The notes below the pieces were generated by a model. It searched no databases and was not told where the DNA came from. It saw nothing but the letters and a program-made list of their open reading frames with translations. A DNA stretch of 64,000 nt. Source: Rahnella woolbedingensis. GTDB lineage: Bacteria > Pseudomonadota > Gammaproteobacteria > Enterobacterales > Enterobacteriaceae. This document shows positions 7,786-17,240 of this stretch, one piece after another. The DNA is taken from contig NZ_RAHH01000018.1 of the NCBI RefSeq assembly GCF_003602095.1, positions 57,618 to 121,617 on the forward strand. The letters run 5' to 3'. A program made the position numbers and the translations under genes. Within the stretch, counting starts at the first letter, position 1. Every line of letters starts with the position of its first letter.

Positions 7786-9231
7786 TTACCCCTGTGACAA
7801 ATCGCGGCTCAGGTGTTCCGGCGCACTACCGCTGGCCCGCCGGGCTTTTACTGAACGCCACGCAATCCACACTGCAAGAAACGCCGGTATGGCAAACAGC
7901 AGGAACATCCAGAACGCCGCGTTAGCCGCGCCGGTGTCGCCCTGACTCACGCCCGCGAAGTTAGCGACGGTGCCCGCCAGTGCCGCGCCTAGCGCGGAAG
8001 CAAAGGACTGAACAACCGTTATCGATGCCCCGGCTTTTTCGCGATCGTCTTGCGGAGCCTGTTGCAATACGCGGGTCAGCAGATGCGGCCAGCCGAGTCC
8101 GATGCCGAAACCGGCCAGCGTCAGCCCGAGCACCACGCCACTGATGTTCAGCCACGGCAGACCGAATGCCACGGGCACGGTGAACAGCAGTAAAAGCAAA
8201 CCGGCGGCCAGAATTACCGGCCCGCAAACAATGGCGTTGTCGGCACGGCGCCCCGTCCAGCCGGAGCTCGCCACTTCACTTAATGTCCACCCCGCTGCCG
8301 CTGCCGCCGTGATATAACCGGCCGCCAGCGGAGCCTGACCGTGCAAATGTTGCAGCATATAAGGTACAAACAGCTCGCAGCCCAGACCGATAATCAGCAG
8401 GCTCATCACCAGATACAAACCGTAAAGCGGGGATGAACGGCGTAACGCATTGCGCGGCAGCAGCCGGACATCAGCAGTAAATTCGCGGTGTCGCAGGATC
8501 AAAATCATCACCATCGCAATCACGAATCCGAGCAGGTTTATCAGGCCTTCGGACGACAAACTTCCGGCAGAAACCACCAGTACCGCGCCGGTCAGCAGTG
8601 CCAGCTGCATCAGCGGTAACGGCTCATCGGCTTGTTTCTCGCGCTGCGCTTTTGGCAAAATCCGCCACACCCACAGCCCGAACAAAGATGTCACCGGCAG
8701 CAGCAAACCAAACGCCCAGCGCCAGGCGTGCAGTTCTGCAAAAATCCCGCCGACAGCCGGGCCGATCAGCGTCGCAATCCCCCACATGGCTGAAATCAGC
8801 GCCATGGCCCGCGGCCAGAGGGATTCTTTGAACAGCAGATTGATCATTGCGTAGGAAAGCGCGAACAGGGATCCGCCGCCCAGTCCCTGCAAGGCTCGTC
8901 CGAGCAACAAAACCGGCATATTGGGCGCGGCAGTACAGATTGCAGCACCGGCGATGAAAATGCCGGTCGCCATCAGGTAGCTGCCGCGCGGGCCAGCGGT
9001 ACGCATCAGACGCGCGGAAAGTGCCGAGCCGAGGATGGAACAGACGACGTACAGCGTGGTGTTCCACGCATACCACGCCAGCCCGCCGATATCCTGCACG
9101 ACCGAGGGCAAAATGGTGATCACGATATAGCTGTTGGTGGCGTAAAGCGCGACACCGGCACTCAGGGTGATGGCGCTCCCGCGGTTTTCTGCGCTGAATA
9201 AATCCGCCCAACCGTTCTGACTTCCCGACAT
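7786..9231 (-). CDS. MFS transporter (multidrug-type)
   Basis: A 481-residue membrane protein. The frame is open 12 codons further upstream, but the codon at 9231 (MSGSQNGWADLFS) has a better upstream context. About 14 hydrophobic segments are visible, with the MFS loop motif represented by SARLMRTAGPRG, and the motif-C-like IGPAVGGIFAE in segment 5. This points to the drug:proton antiporter-2 type. It is transcribed divergently from a SufR-like regulator 120 bp away, which probably controls it. The substrate is unknown. Confidence 0.8.
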   Translation of the reverse strand: MSGSQNGWADLFSAENRGSAITLSAGVALYATNSYIVITILPSVVQDIGGLAWYAWNTTLYVVCSILGSALSARLMRTAGPRGSYLMATGIFIAGAAICTAAPNMPVLLLGRALQGLGGGSLFALSYAMINLLFKESLWPRAMALISAMWGIATLIGPAVGGIFAELHAWRWAFGLLLPVTSLFGLWVWRILPKAQREKQADEPLPLMQLALLTGAVLVVSAGSLSSEGLINLLGFVIAMVMILILRHREFTADVRLLPRNALRRSSPLYGLYLVMSLLIIGLGCELFVPYMLQHLHGQAPLAAGYITAAAAAGWTLSEVASSGWTGRRADNAIVCGPVILAAGLLLLLFTVPVAFGLPWLNISGVVLGLTLAGFGIGLGWPHLLTRVLQQAPQDDREKAGASITVVQSFASALGAALAGTVANFAGVSQGDTGAANAAFWMFLLFAIPAFLAVWIAWRSVKARRASGSAPEHLSRDLSQG

Positions 9232-9290
9232 TTCTCTGCATCCCTTTGGTTTATGCTTTCCACGCATTGAAGCGGGTTGTGGTTATGGTA

Positions 9291-9335
9291 TGATTAAAAC
9301 AAGAAATTACTTGGAATATGTTTTACGTAATCTAG
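9291..9335. promoter_or_regulatory. Candidate operator between MFS gene and regulator
   Basis: The divergent gap holds TAAAAC (9295-9300) and GTTTTA (9320-9325), and nested within them ATTAC...GTAAT (9306-9310, 9326-9330). Such an interrupted dyad between a regulator and its divergent target is a plausible binding site. No biochemical consensus is known to me. Confidence 0.4.
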
Positions 9336-9351
9336 AACCCGCCGAGGTAAT

Positions 9352-10050
9352 ATGTCAAGCAGCGACTTGGAAAATAAAAATGACGTCAGACAAAGCGTGG
9401 CAGAACGCCTGCTGCGGCTTCTGAAAACGCGCGGGGAATTACAGGCCAGTGATGCCGGACATCTGCTGGGTACCACCGGAGAAGCCGCCCGTCAGCAGTT
9501 TGTGAAGCTGGCGAAAGAAGGTCTGGTGGAAGCCAAAGCCGTTTCGCAAGGCGTTGGCCGCCCTGCGCAATACTGGCAACTGACTGCTGAGGGCCATGCG
9601 CGATTCCCCGATGCGCACGCCGATCTCACCGTACAACTTTTGCAACTGATCCGCACCTCTCTGGGCGATTCGGCGCTGGACAATCTCATCACCTCGCGGG
9701 AAAAAATCACGCAGGAAAACTACCGCCTGGCGATGCGCGGTGCGGTATCGATGGAAGAAAAATTGCAAAGGCTGACGGATATCCGTACCCGTGAAGGCTA
9801 TATGGCGGACTGGACATTGCAGGAGGACGGCAGTTACCTGTTCGTCGAAAATCACTGTCCGATTTGCGCCGCAGCGACGACCTGTCAGGGATTTTGCCGG
9901 GCAGAGCGCGATGTATTCAGTGATGTGCTGGACGCTGATGTGCAGCGTACCGAGCATATTTTGCAGGGCGCACGCCGCTGCGCGTATGTGATCCGCCAGG
10001 TTCCTGACCAGACGACTGACGAAAAAAAACCGCCTGTGAAGGCGGTTTGA
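9352..10050 (+). CDS. SufR-like transcriptional regulator with cysteine cluster
   Basis: A 232-residue regulator of the COG2345 type. Residues about 10-80 form a winged helix-turn-helix (SDAGHLLGTTGEAARQQFVKLAKEGLVE, wing VGRPAQYW). The C-terminal half carries five cysteines, C169, C172, C178, C182 and C210 (HCPIC, TTCQGFC, RRC), the pattern expected of an iron-sulfur cluster site as in SufR. GAGG lies 6 nt before the start. It probably senses iron-sulfur or redox state and controls the divergent MFS gene; the cluster itself is inference. Its last codons double as the rhlE terminator. Confidence 0.75.
   Translation: MSSSDLENKNDVRQSVAERLLRLLKTRGELQASDAGHLLGTTGEAARQQFVKLAKEGLVEAKAVSQGVGRPAQYWQLTAEGHARFPDAHADLTVQLLQLIRTSLGDSALDNLITSREKITQENYRLAMRGAVSMEEKLQRLTDIRTREGYMADWTLQEDGSYLFVENHCPICAAATTCQGFCRAERDVFSDVLDADVQRTEHILQGARRCAYVIRQVPDQTTDEKKPPVKAV
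10022..10048 (-). terminator. rhlE terminator inside the regulator's 3' coding end
   Basis: AAACCGCC (10027-10034) and GGCGGTTT (10041-10048) pair around a 6-nt loop. On the minus strand the stem is followed by eight T residues, so it ends rhlE transcripts. On the plus strand the T run is weak. It overlaps the last codons of the convergent regulator gene. Confidence 0.8.
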
Positions 10051-10070
10051 TTGCAGAGCAGTGCTGACAA

Positions 10071-11483
10071 TTACTTGTTGCCGCTGCCTGCATTGCCGGT
10101 GCGACGCTGGCCTGCATGAGCAGGACGCGAACGTGCCGGACGGTTTTCACCGGAGGAGCCACGGTTTTCAGAACCACGGTTTTCAGAGGTGCCGCTGCGC
10201 TGACCATTGCCGCCCGGACGCGGAGCGCCGGAACGTGGAGCACCGGAGCGCGGTGCGCCCGGACGCTGGCCCTGACGTGGTGCGCCACGACCGCCGCCGC
10301 CGCTGCCCTGACGACCATTAATGATCGGCTCAGCTTTGATGCTCGGGTCTGGCTCGTAACCTTCCAGCGCGATGCGTGGGATTTCACGTTTCAGCAGACG
10401 TTCGATATCACGCAGCAGTTTGTGTTCGTCAACGCACACCAGAGAAATCGCTTCACCGGTGGCTTCCGCACGACCGGTACGGCCGATACGGTGAACGTAA
10501 TCTTCCGGTACGTTTGGCAGCTCGTAGTTCACCACGTGCGGCAACTGGTCGATATCCAGACCACGCGCAGCGATGTCAGTCGCCACCAGAACACGGATAG
10601 AACCGGCTTTAAAATCGGCCAGTGCGCGGGTACGTGCGCCCTGACTTTTGTTACCGTGAATAGCGGCGGCCGTGATGCCGTCTTTATTCAGCTGCTCAGC
10701 CAGATGGTTTGCGCCGTGTTTGGTACGGTTGAAGACCAGCACCTGTTTCCAGTCGCCTTCGCCAATCATCTGAGACAGTAATTCTCTTTTACGTTTCTTA
10801 TCAACAAAGTGAACGCTTTGTTCAATTTGTGCAGAAGCGGTGTTTCGACGCGCCACTTCGACAGAAGCAGGGTTAGTCAGCAACTTGCTCGCCAGGCCTT
10901 TAATCTCATCAGAGAAGGTCGCGGAGAACAGCAGGTTCTGGCGCTTGGCAGGCAGTTTCGCCAGCACGCGACGGATGTCATGAATAAAGCCCATGTCCAG
11001 CATGCGGTCAGCTTCGTCCAGTACCAGGATTTCAACCTGAGATAAATCAACAGCACGCTGATGTTCCAGATCCAGCAAACGACCAGGCGTTGCGATCAGC
11101 ACATCCACACCACCGCGCAGTTTCATCATCTGCGGGTTGATGCTCACACCACCAAATACCACCAGCGAACGCAGGGTCAGGTATTTGCTGTAAGCCTGTA
11201 CGTTTTCACCAATCTGCGCCGCCAGCTCACGGGTTGGGGTCAGGATCAGCGCACGAACCGGGCGACGTCCTTTGAATTGCGCGTTGGTATGGCTGAGCAT
11301 ATTGAGCAGCGGAAGGGTAAAACCAGCGGTTTTACCGGTACCGGTCTGCGCACTCGCCATCAGGTCACGACCTTCAAGCACGACAGGAATAGCCTGACGC
11401 TGAATAGGCGTAGGTTCGCGATAGCCCTGTTCTTCAACAGCACGCAAAATTTCGGCACTTAAGCCGAGGGAATCAAATGACAT
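10071..11483 (-). CDS. rhlE: ATP-dependent RNA helicase RhlE
   Basis: A 470-residue DEAD-box helicase. The start at 11483 gives [21 protein letters not shown], identical in layout to E. coli RhlE (about 454 residues). Visible motifs in order are Q-motif ([10 protein letters not shown]), I (AQTGTGKT), Ia/Ib ([13 protein letters not shown]), II (LDEAD), III (SAT), and VI (HRIGRTGR). The C-terminal 80 residues are basic and rich in Gly-Arg and repeated GAPR(S/P)G blocks, a typical RNA-binding tail. RhlE remodels RNA in ribosome assembly and RNA decay. Confidence 0.96.
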   Translation of the reverse strand: MSFDSLGLSAEILRAVEEQGYREPTPIQRQAIPVVLEGRDLMASAQTGTGKTAGFTLPLLNMLSHTNAQFKGRRPVRALILTPTRELAAQIGENVQAYSKYLTLRSLVVFGGVSINPQMMKLRGGVDVLIATPGRLLDLEHQRAVDLSQVEILVLDEADRMLDMGFIHDIRRVLAKLPAKRQNLLFSATFSDEIKGLASKLLTNPASVEVARRNTASAQIEQSVHFVDKKRKRELLSQMIGEGDWKQVLVFNRTKHGANHLAEQLNKDGITAAAIHGNKSQGARTRALADFKAGSIRVLVATDIAARGLDIDQLPHVVNYELPNVPEDYVHRIGRTGRAEATGEAISLVCVDEHKLLRDIERLLKREIPRIALEGYEPDPSIKAEPIINGRQGSGGGGRGAPRQGQRPGAPRSGAPRSGAPRPGGNGQRSGTSENRGSENRGSSGENRPARSRPAHAGQRRTGNAGSGNK

Positions 11484-11860
11484 ATAAGGAAAAGCTCCAG
11501 TCCACTCTAACCCGAACGGGGTTCGGTGCAGTTTCAAGAGTGGATGATCAGACGAGGCAAATGAGGCATTACCACGAGGATTCGGCACAAACTGCAGTGC
11601 GCCAGTTGGGTCGATTCTATCACAAAACGCCGCTGTGCGTGAATTTATCTCCTGCAGGCCTGTAACGGACGGTTACAGCGACTGACTCCGGTGGCGCTTT
11701 CCGGCGGCATAATCTGTCGCGATCATCCCAAATGTTGATACAGGATAATCAATTATAAATCGGATCAATACGTTCCCACTTTTTGCTCCCCGCCATATGG
11801 ATTCACTTGCTATGCTTTCGGCAGCCCCTCTTCTTATCCATAAGGCCACACCGCTGCAAC
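11484..11860. other. rhlE/mdtG divergent intergenic region
   Basis: About 377 bp without a supported gene. It contains a perfect 7-5-7 inverted repeat, CTGTAAC-ggacg-GTTACAG (11660-11678), which could bind a regulator of either gene. An open frame runs from 11783 into mdtG but the mdtG family start is at 11861. Confidence 0.5.
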
Positions 11861-13063
11861 ATGGAAACCTGGAAAGTAAATTTAATCTCCGTCTGGCTCG
11901 GCTGTTTTTTTACCGGCATGGCGATGAGTCAGATCCTGCCTTTTTTACCGCTTTATATTGAACAGCTGGGCGTGACGTCTCACGAATCCCTGAGCCTGTG
12001 GTCAGGGCTGGTTTTCAGCGGCACATTTTTGGTTTCCGCTATCGTTGCACCGCTCTGGGGCAGTCTCGCTGACCGCAAAGGCCGCAAGCTGATGTTACTG
12101 CGTGCCGCACTGGGTATGGCAATCGTCATGATGTTGCAGGGTTTTGCTACCAACGTCTGGCAGCTGTTTATTCTGCGCACGCTGATGGGGCTGACCTCCG
12201 GGTACATCCCTAATGCGATGGCGCTGGTGGCCTCACAGGTGCCACGTGATAAAAGCGGCTGGGCGCTGGGCACGTTGTCTACCGGACAGGTATCGGGCGT
12301 GATTATCGGCCCGCTGCTCGGCGGCTTTATGGCCGACCACCTCGGTCTGCGCACGGTGTTTTTCGTCACCAGCGGCATGTTGTTTATCAGTTTCCTGATC
12401 ACATTATTCCTGATCAAAGAGCGCGTAGTGCCGGTCACTAAAGCCAACCGTCTGAGCGGTAAAGCGGTATTCACCACGCTGCCCTATCCGTGGCTTATCG
12501 TCAGCCTGTTCGTCACCACCATGATGATTCAGCTGGCGAACGGTTCCATCAGCCCGATCCTGACGCTGTTTATCCGCGAGATTTCATCAGACACCAGTAA
12601 CATTGCCTTTATCAGCGGCGTGATTGCCGCCGTACCGGGCGTTTCCGCGCTGATGGCCGCCCCGAAACTCGGCAAACTCGGTGACCGTATCGGCGCGCAC
12701 CGTATTCTCATCGCCGCGCTGGTGTTTTGCTTCATCCTGTTCTGCCTGATGGCGCTGATTAATACCCCTATCCAGCTGGGTATTTTGCGCTTTATGCTCG
12801 GTTTCGGTGATGGCGCGCTGATGCCTGCAGTACAGGCTCTGCTGGTGAAATACAGCAGCGACCAGGTGACTGGCCGGATATTTGGTTATAACCAGTCGTT
12901 CATGTATCTCGGCAATGTAGTCGGCCCGCTGATTGGCTCAAGCGCCTCAGCGCTGCTCGGCTTCCGCTGGGTGTTTATCGTCACGGCGATTCTGGTACTG
13001 TTTAACACCGTGCAGGTATGGTGGAGCTTCCGGCAGGTGCCGACGGGAAGAGTCAGGGTTTGA
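11861..13063 (+). CDS. mdtG: MFS multidrug efflux protein MdtG
   Basis: A 400-residue inner-membrane transporter of the drug:proton antiporter-1 type with about 12 membrane segments. It matches E. coli MdtG (YceE) along its length: [21 protein letters not shown], the motif-A loop [20 protein letters not shown] and motif [16 protein letters not shown]. The frame is open 26 codons further upstream; the start METWKVN at 11861 fits the family, though its ribosome site is weak. In E. coli, MdtG gives fosfomycin and deoxycholate resistance and belongs to the MarA/SoxS/Rob regulon. Confidence 0.88.
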   Translation: METWKVNLISVWLGCFFTGMAMSQILPFLPLYIEQLGVTSHESLSLWSGLVFSGTFLVSAIVAPLWGSLADRKGRKLMLLRAALGMAIVMMLQGFATNVWQLFILRTLMGLTSGYIPNAMALVASQVPRDKSGWALGTLSTGQVSGVIIGPLLGGFMADHLGLRTVFFVTSGMLFISFLITLFLIKERVVPVTKANRLSGKAVFTTLPYPWLIVSLFVTTMMIQLANGSISPILTLFIREISSDTSNIAFISGVIAAVPGVSALMAAPKLGKLGDRIGAHRILIAALVFCFILFCLMALINTPIQLGILRFMLGFGDGALMPAVQALLVKYSSDQVTGRIFGYNQSFMYLGNVVGPLIGSSASALLGFRWVFIVTAILVLFNTVQVWWSFRQVPTGRVRV

Positions 13064-13066
13064 TGT

Positions 13067-13197
13067 GCTCCTCCCCCTGCGAAGGGGGAGGTCGGGAGGG
13101 GGTTTTAAGGGCTGACACCATTATCCCTGCACACTTCAGCATTCATTTTTTGACCTTTATACCCCACCCCAACCCTCCCTTTCGCAGGGGAAGGAGC
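13067..13197. repeat. Pair of inverted REP-like elements (GC-rich palindromes)
   Basis: Two copies of a short palindromic element with core CTCCCCCTGCGAAGGGGGAG face each other: 13067-13103 and, inverted, 13162-13197. Each has an internal stem and a G-rich tail. A single related copy occurs at 23636-23664 in the bio operon. The inverted-pair layout resembles a BIME. Confidence 0.8.
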
Positions 13198-13220
13198 TAA
13201 TAAACCTCACCAGCCGGCAT

Positions 13221-13250
13221 AAAAAAAGGGACACTTCTCAGTGTCCCTTT
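13221..13250 (-). terminator. Terminator after ybhL
   Basis: AAAGGGACAC (13225-13234) pairs with GTGTCCCTTT (13241-13250); on the minus strand a run of seven T residues follows. It may also work for mdtG, with TTTCTTAT on the plus strand. Confidence 0.85.
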
Positions 13251-13273
13251 CTTATATTTGCAATCAAAAAACC

Positions 13274-13984
13274 TTACCGACGGTTGCCGAAAATCCGCAA
13301 CAGCATCAGGAACAGGTTGATGAAATCAAGGTACAACGTCAGTGCGCCAACAATGGAGTATTTGCGGAAGTTATCGCGATCATCAGCAGACAACTGCGCA
13401 CCCATGTTTTTCAGCTTCTGTGTGTCATAGGCGGTCAGACCGACAAAGATCAACACACCGGCGTACGAAATGATGTTCGCGAGGCCGGAGCTTTTCAGCC
13501 ACATGTTCACCAGTGATGCCAGTACCAGGCCGATCAGCGCCATGAACAACATGCTGCCGATACCGGTCAGGTCGCGCTTGGTCACATAACCGTACACACT
13601 CATCGCGCCAAACATACCGGCGGCGACAATGAAGGTACCGAAAATTGAGTCACCGGTGTAGACCAGGAAAATGCTGGAAAGCGTCAGCCCGGTCAGCGCG
13701 GAATACAACATGAACAAGCCGGTGGCGACGGTACCGCTCAGGCGTTTCACCATGCCGGAAATCACGAAGACCAGCGCCAGCTGCGCGATGATCAGACCGA
13801 AGAAAGTAATCTGGCTGGAGAAAACAAAGCTCATGATTTTCTCAGAGCCGGAAGCGTACCAGGCCACAAAGGCGGTCAGCAGCAAACCACAGAACATCCA
13901 GCCATACACTTGCGCCATGTACGCCTGAATGCCGGTATTCGCGCGTTCGACAATTGAACCATTACTGCGTGGATATCGATCCAT
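13274..13984 (-). CDS. ybhL: BAX inhibitor-1 family inner membrane protein YbhL
   Basis: A 236-residue protein with seven hydrophobic segments and the BI-1 signature near the C-terminus (VGLTAYDTQKLKNMG and YLDFINLFLMLLRIFGNRR). The last 30 residues are essentially those of E. coli YbhL (234 residues). BI-1 proteins are proposed pH-sensitive calcium leak channels; the bacterial role is uncertain. It lies next to the moa operon as in E. coli. Confidence 0.95.
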   Translation of the reverse strand: MDRYPRSNGSIVERANTGIQAYMAQVYGWMFCGLLLTAFVAWYASGSEKIMSFVFSSQITFFGLIIAQLALVFVISGMVKRLSGTVATGLFMLYSALTGLTLSSIFLVYTGDSIFGTFIVAAGMFGAMSVYGYVTKRDLTGIGSMLFMALIGLVLASLVNMWLKSSGLANIISYAGVLIFVGLTAYDTQKLKNMGAQLSADDRDNFRKYSIVGALTLYLDFINLFLMLLRIFGNRR

Positions 13985-14102
13985 GATGATTACCCTTTTG
14001 CATGGAGGACGAAAAATGAGGCCAGAGCAGCCTCCCGATTTTTTAAGCGTATCACAGATAGAGAGAAAAGCATGGGAGGTCTGCGTGCGGTTGTGATGCT
14101 AT

Positions 14103-14555
14103 TTACCAGCGAGCCGCTGCCTGTTTATCGCTGTCACGGGCATCAACCCAGCGGTCACCCTCTTCCGTGGCTTCACGTTTCCAGAAGGGTGCGCGGGTTT
14201 TCAGGTGATCCATAATGAATTCATTGGCTTCAAATGCCATGCCGCGATGGGCACTGGTTACGCCGACAAACACAATTTCATCGCTCGGATACATCGGCCC
14301 GACACGGTGATAAACAGAAACACGTTGCAGCGGCCAGCGGGTGCGGGCTTCGGCGACTATTTCCGCCAGCGCTTTTTCGGTCATGCCTGGATAATGTTCC
14401 AGCGTTAACGCGCTGACGTGACTGCCCAGATTGTGATTACGCACTTTACCGGTGAAAGTGACGACTGCACCGTCGGCGTCAGATTGCGCCAGCCAGTGGT
14501 ATTCATCACCTACGCTGAACGGCGCAGCATCCACAATAATTTTCGTCTGTTCCAT
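14103..14555 (-). CDS. moaE: Molybdopterin synthase catalytic subunit MoaE
   Basis: A 150-residue subunit that, as a heterotetramer with MoaD, inserts two sulfurs into cyclic pyranopterin monophosphate to make molybdopterin. The start METQ-type MEQTKIIVDAAPF at 14555 fits the family; upstream codons of the open frame lie inside moaD. Family stretches are VVTFTGKVRNHN, MAFEANEFIMDHLKTRAPFWKRE (containing the active-site lysines) and the closing WVDARDSD. It is the last gene of moaABCDE, 1 bp after the moaD stop. Confidence 0.95.
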   Translation of the reverse strand: MEQTKIIVDAAPFSVGDEYHWLAQSDADGAVVTFTGKVRNHNLGSHVSALTLEHYPGMTEKALAEIVAEARTRWPLQRVSVYHRVGPMYPSDEIVFVGVTSAHRGMAFEANEFIMDHLKTRAPFWKREATEEGDRWVDARDSDKQAAARW

Positions 14556-14556
14556 A

Positions 14557-14802
14557 TCAGCCTCCGGTGACCGGCGGGAAGAAGGCCACTTCATCGCCTT
14601 CAGTCAGCGGATGCGCCATGGTAGTCAGCGTCTGATTGACGGCTACCAGTAGTTTGCCGGATTCCAGCGCCAGCGCCCAGCGATCGCCACGTTCGGTCAG
14701 TGAGGTACGTAATGCTTCCACTGTCGGAAATTGCGCCGGAAGTTGCAGGCTTGCGGTGCCGGTGAGTTCGCGCACCTGTGCGAAGAATAAAATGTCGATC
14801 AT
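14557..14802 (-). CDS. moaD: Molybdopterin synthase sulfur carrier MoaD
   Basis: An 81-residue ubiquitin-fold protein ending in the required Gly-Gly (FFPPVTGG), whose C-terminal thiocarboxylate donates sulfur to MoaE-bound precursor. Its length equals that of E. coli MoaD. The start overlaps the moaC stop by 4 bp (ATGA type), indicating translational coupling. Confidence 0.95.
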   Translation of the reverse strand: MIDILFFAQVRELTGTASLQLPAQFPTVEALRTSLTERGDRWALALESGKLLVAVNQTLTTMAHPLTEGDEVAFFPPVTGG

Positions 14803-15290
14803 ACGTCCGCCTTGCTTTTCGCCTTAAAATCGCCGGATTTACCGCCGGTTTTCTCCAGCAGACGGATCGGGCCGATCACCATATCTTTCTGAACCGCTTT
14901 ACACATATCGTAAATGGTCAGCGCCGCCACGGAAGCCGCCGTCAGCGCTTCCATTTCCACGCCGGTTTTACCACTCAGACGACAGCGGGATTCGATGCGC
15001 ACCCGGTTATGTTCCGGCTGCGCTTCCAGATTCACTTCTACTTTGGTCAGCAGCAGTGGATGACACAGCGGGATCAGATCCCAGGTCTTTTTCGCTGCCT
15101 GAATTCCGGCGATACGCGCCGTGGCAAAGACATCACCTTTGTGGTGATTGCCGTTAATAATCATCGCCAGCGTGTCAGCTGCCATTTCAACAAAGGCTTC
15201 CGCGCTGGCTTCGCGAACGGTTTCAGCTTTACCGGAGACATCCACCATGTGCGCGTCGCCGGAAGCATTAATGTGAGTGAGTTCAGACAT
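14799..15290 (-). CDS. moaC: Cyclic pyranopterin monophosphate synthase MoaC
   Basis: A 163-residue enzyme that converts the 3',8-cyclo-GTP made by MoaA into cyclic pyranopterin monophosphate. Recognisable blocks are [48 protein letters not shown] and [24 protein letters not shown]. The start [11 protein letters not shown] at 15290 matches the family; the longer open frame upstream overlaps moaB and lacks support. It is 2 bp after moaB and overlaps moaD by 4 bp. Confidence 0.95.
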   Translation of the reverse strand: MSELTHINASGDAHMVDVSGKAETVREASAEAFVEMAADTLAMIINGNHHKGDVFATARIAGIQAAKKTWDLIPLCHPLLLTKVEVNLEAQPEHNRVRIESRCRLSGKTGVEMEALTAASVAALTIYDMCKAVQKDMVIGPIRLLEKTGGKSGDFKAKSKADV

Positions 15291-15292
15291 TC

Positions 15293-15805
15293 TTATTTCT
15301 TCAAATGTGGAGTGAAATTGCACGGCCCCTGACGGGCGTCGAGCTGCGCTTCGATGATGTTGTCCCAGGCGGTCTGGCAGGCGCGGGTTGAACCGGGCAT
15401 GGCGAAAATAACCGTCTGGTTAGCGATACCGCCAATGGCGCGCGACTGAATGGTCGAGGTGCCGATGTCTTCAAACGACACCATGCGGAATAACTCACCG
15501 AAACCTTCGATTTCGCGGTCAAACAGCGGTTTCAGCGCTTCGGGTGTGTTATTGCCGGCGTTAAAACCGGTGCCGCCATTGATCAAAATCGCCTGGATTT
15601 TTTCATCGGCAATCCACGCGGAGACCACGGCGCGGATGCTGTAAATGCTCTCTTTGACGATTTGCTGTGCGACAACATGGTGTCCGCCTTCGGTGACAGC
15701 TTCTTTCAGGTAATGCCCGGAGGTGTCTTCAGCGTCGGTGCGGCGGTCGGAAACCGTCATGATCGCGACAGATAAAGGCAAAAACTCTTTACTGGCTTTG
15801 CTCAT
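15293..15805 (-). CDS. moaB: Molybdopterin biosynthesis protein MoaB
   Basis: A 170-residue MogA/MoaB-fold protein of the same length as E. coli MoaB. Visible motifs are TVSDRR near the N-terminus, [11 protein letters not shown] (pterin-binding GGTG loop) and [19 protein letters not shown]. coli MoaB is dispensable and MogA does adenylation there, so its exact role is unclear. The start at 15805 ([14 protein letters not shown]) is 31 bp downstream of the moaA stop with a GGAG site. Confidence 0.94.
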   Translation of the reverse strand: MSKASKEFLPLSVAIMTVSDRRTDAEDTSGHYLKEAVTEGGHHVVAQQIVKESIYSIRAVVSAWIADEKIQAILINGGTGFNAGNNTPEALKPLFDREIEGFGELFRMVSFEDIGTSTIQSRAIGGIANQTVIFAMPGSTRACQTAWDNIIEAQLDARQGPCNFTPHLKK

Positions 15806-15836
15806 CAGTTTGCTCCTTAAACGATAATGACCGGAT

Positions 15837-16823
15837 TCAGCCACCAATAAACGACAGGTTCTGGGTGATTCCGGTATTGCCTTCATGCAGGAAGTGAGTT
15901 TGTTTTTTGCGGCTCAGGCCGCCCTGAATGCGGTCCATCAGATCGTCCTGCTGCATGTCGTCGGCTAATAAATCACGCAGAGGGATGCCCTGCTCGCCGA
16001 AAAGACACAAATGCAGATTGCCGATGGCAGACACGCGCAGCCGGTTACAACTGGCGCAGAAGTCTTTCTCGTACGGCATGATCAGACCGATTTCACCGAG
16101 ATAATCCGGATGACTGAAGACCTGCGCGGGACCGTCGCTGCGGGAGCGAACCTGTAACTGCCAGCCCTGACGCACCAGCTGTTCACGCAGCACTTCGCCG
16201 GAAACGTGATGCTTGCGGAACAAATCGCCGCCATCGCCGGTTTGCATCAGTTCGATGAAACGCAGCTGGATTGGCCGGGTTTTGATCCAGTCGAGAAAGG
16301 TATTCAGGCTGGCGTGATTCACATCGCGCATCAGCACGGTATTGACTTTTACCTTGCTGAAACCGGCGTCAAAAGCCGCGTCGATCCCGTCCATCACATC
16401 GCGGAATTTATCCTGGCCGGTGATGGCGTGAAACTGGCGGGCATCAAGGCTGTCGACGCTGACATTGATATTGGTCAGACCGGCATCGCGCCATTTATTG
16501 ATATCACGCGCCATACGATAACCGTTAGTGGTCACTGCGAGAGTTTTGATAGAGGGGTTTTCGCGCACTGCGGCAATAATTTCGCAGAAATCGCGGCGCA
16601 ACGACGGTTCTCCACCGGTCAGGCGCACTTTTTCCGTTCCTAAGTTAGCAAACGCGCGGCTGACCCGACGGATTTCATCGAGCGAGAGAAAACTTTTATT
16701 GCTGTGTCCGTGCGGCTTGTAGCCATCCGGCAGACAATAGGTGCAACGAAAATTGCACACGTCAGTGATCGACAGCCGCAAGTAATAAAACTTGCGGGCA
16801 AAAGCATCAGTAAGTTGAAGCAC
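15837..16823 (-). CDS. moaA: GTP 3',8-cyclase MoaA
   Basis: A radical-SAM enzyme that starts molybdenum cofactor synthesis from GTP. I place the start at GTG 16823 (product [17 protein letters not shown], 328 residues, against 329 in E. coli), because GGAAAGG ends exactly 7 nt upstream; the longer ATG frame would run into the RNA leader. The radical-SAM cysteines are C23, C27 and C30 (CNFRCTYC). The C-terminal cluster is FCASCNRLR plus the later LHLCLFG, and the chain ends in the functional Gly-Gly. It heads moaABCDE behind a probable Moco-responsive leader. Confidence 0.94.
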   Translation of the reverse strand: MLQLTDAFARKFYYLRLSITDVCNFRCTYCLPDGYKPHGHSNKSFLSLDEIRRVSRAFANLGTEKVRLTGGEPSLRRDFCEIIAAVRENPSIKTLAVTTNGYRMARDINKWRDAGLTNINVSVDSLDARQFHAITGQDKFRDVMDGIDAAFDAGFSKVKVNTVLMRDVNHASLNTFLDWIKTRPIQLRFIELMQTGDGGDLFRKHHVSGEVLREQLVRQGWQLQVRSRSDGPAQVFSHPDYLGEIGLIMPYEKDFCASCNRLRVSAIGNLHLCLFGEQGIPLRDLLADDMQQDDLMDRIQGGLSRKKQTHFLHEGNTGITQNLSFIGG

Positions 16824-16839
16824 CTTAACACCTTTCCAA

Positions 16840-16960
16840 ATACGGGAGATGCGGGCATTTCTGCCGTGCACCCTGGTGACTTATTGTCACGGCCAGGGCT
16901 CCATATTGTTTCTGGGGAACTGCGTCAGAAAGGCAACTTAGGAACCAGGGCTAGGAGTTG
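16840..16960 (-). ncRNA. Probable Moco RNA motif (riboswitch) in the moaA leader
   Basis: The moaA leader is long and structured. It contains CCCTG/CAGGG closing over a GTGAC/GTCAC hairpin with an AATAA loop (about 16871-16898), plus further short stems up to the ribosome site. E. coli and relatives carry the Moco RNA motif at exactly this place, where it lowers moaA expression when cofactor is present. The assignment rests on position and fold, not on an alignment; boundaries are approximate. Confidence 0.6.
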
Positions 16961-17240
16961 ATTCATCCCGTCCATAGCGGACTGATGATGAATACGGGGT
17001 AACGGGGGATATTCTAACGCCGTAAAGTCCGGATCGCCAAGGTGGTTTTTCGTTATGCATTTTGATATATAACGACTTTTCACGACAAAAGGCTGCATTT
17101 TCAAGGCTAAAAACGTTTGATTTTGAATACTCTGAGAATGCGGATGTCGTGCCGTTAATTGATAACATCTTGTTGCAAAGTTAGGTAAAATCCCCGCAGA
17201 AACCTGATTTACCCCGCCACTCCCCATTGTAAGGAAAACC

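Noticed and set aside
10081..10320. Plus-strand frames through the GC-rich end of rhlE
   Set aside because: They are antisense shadows of the Gly-Arg-rich tail.
13067..13250. CRISPR-like repeats
   Set aside because: Only two facing palindromes plus a terminator are present, without regular spacing or spacers.
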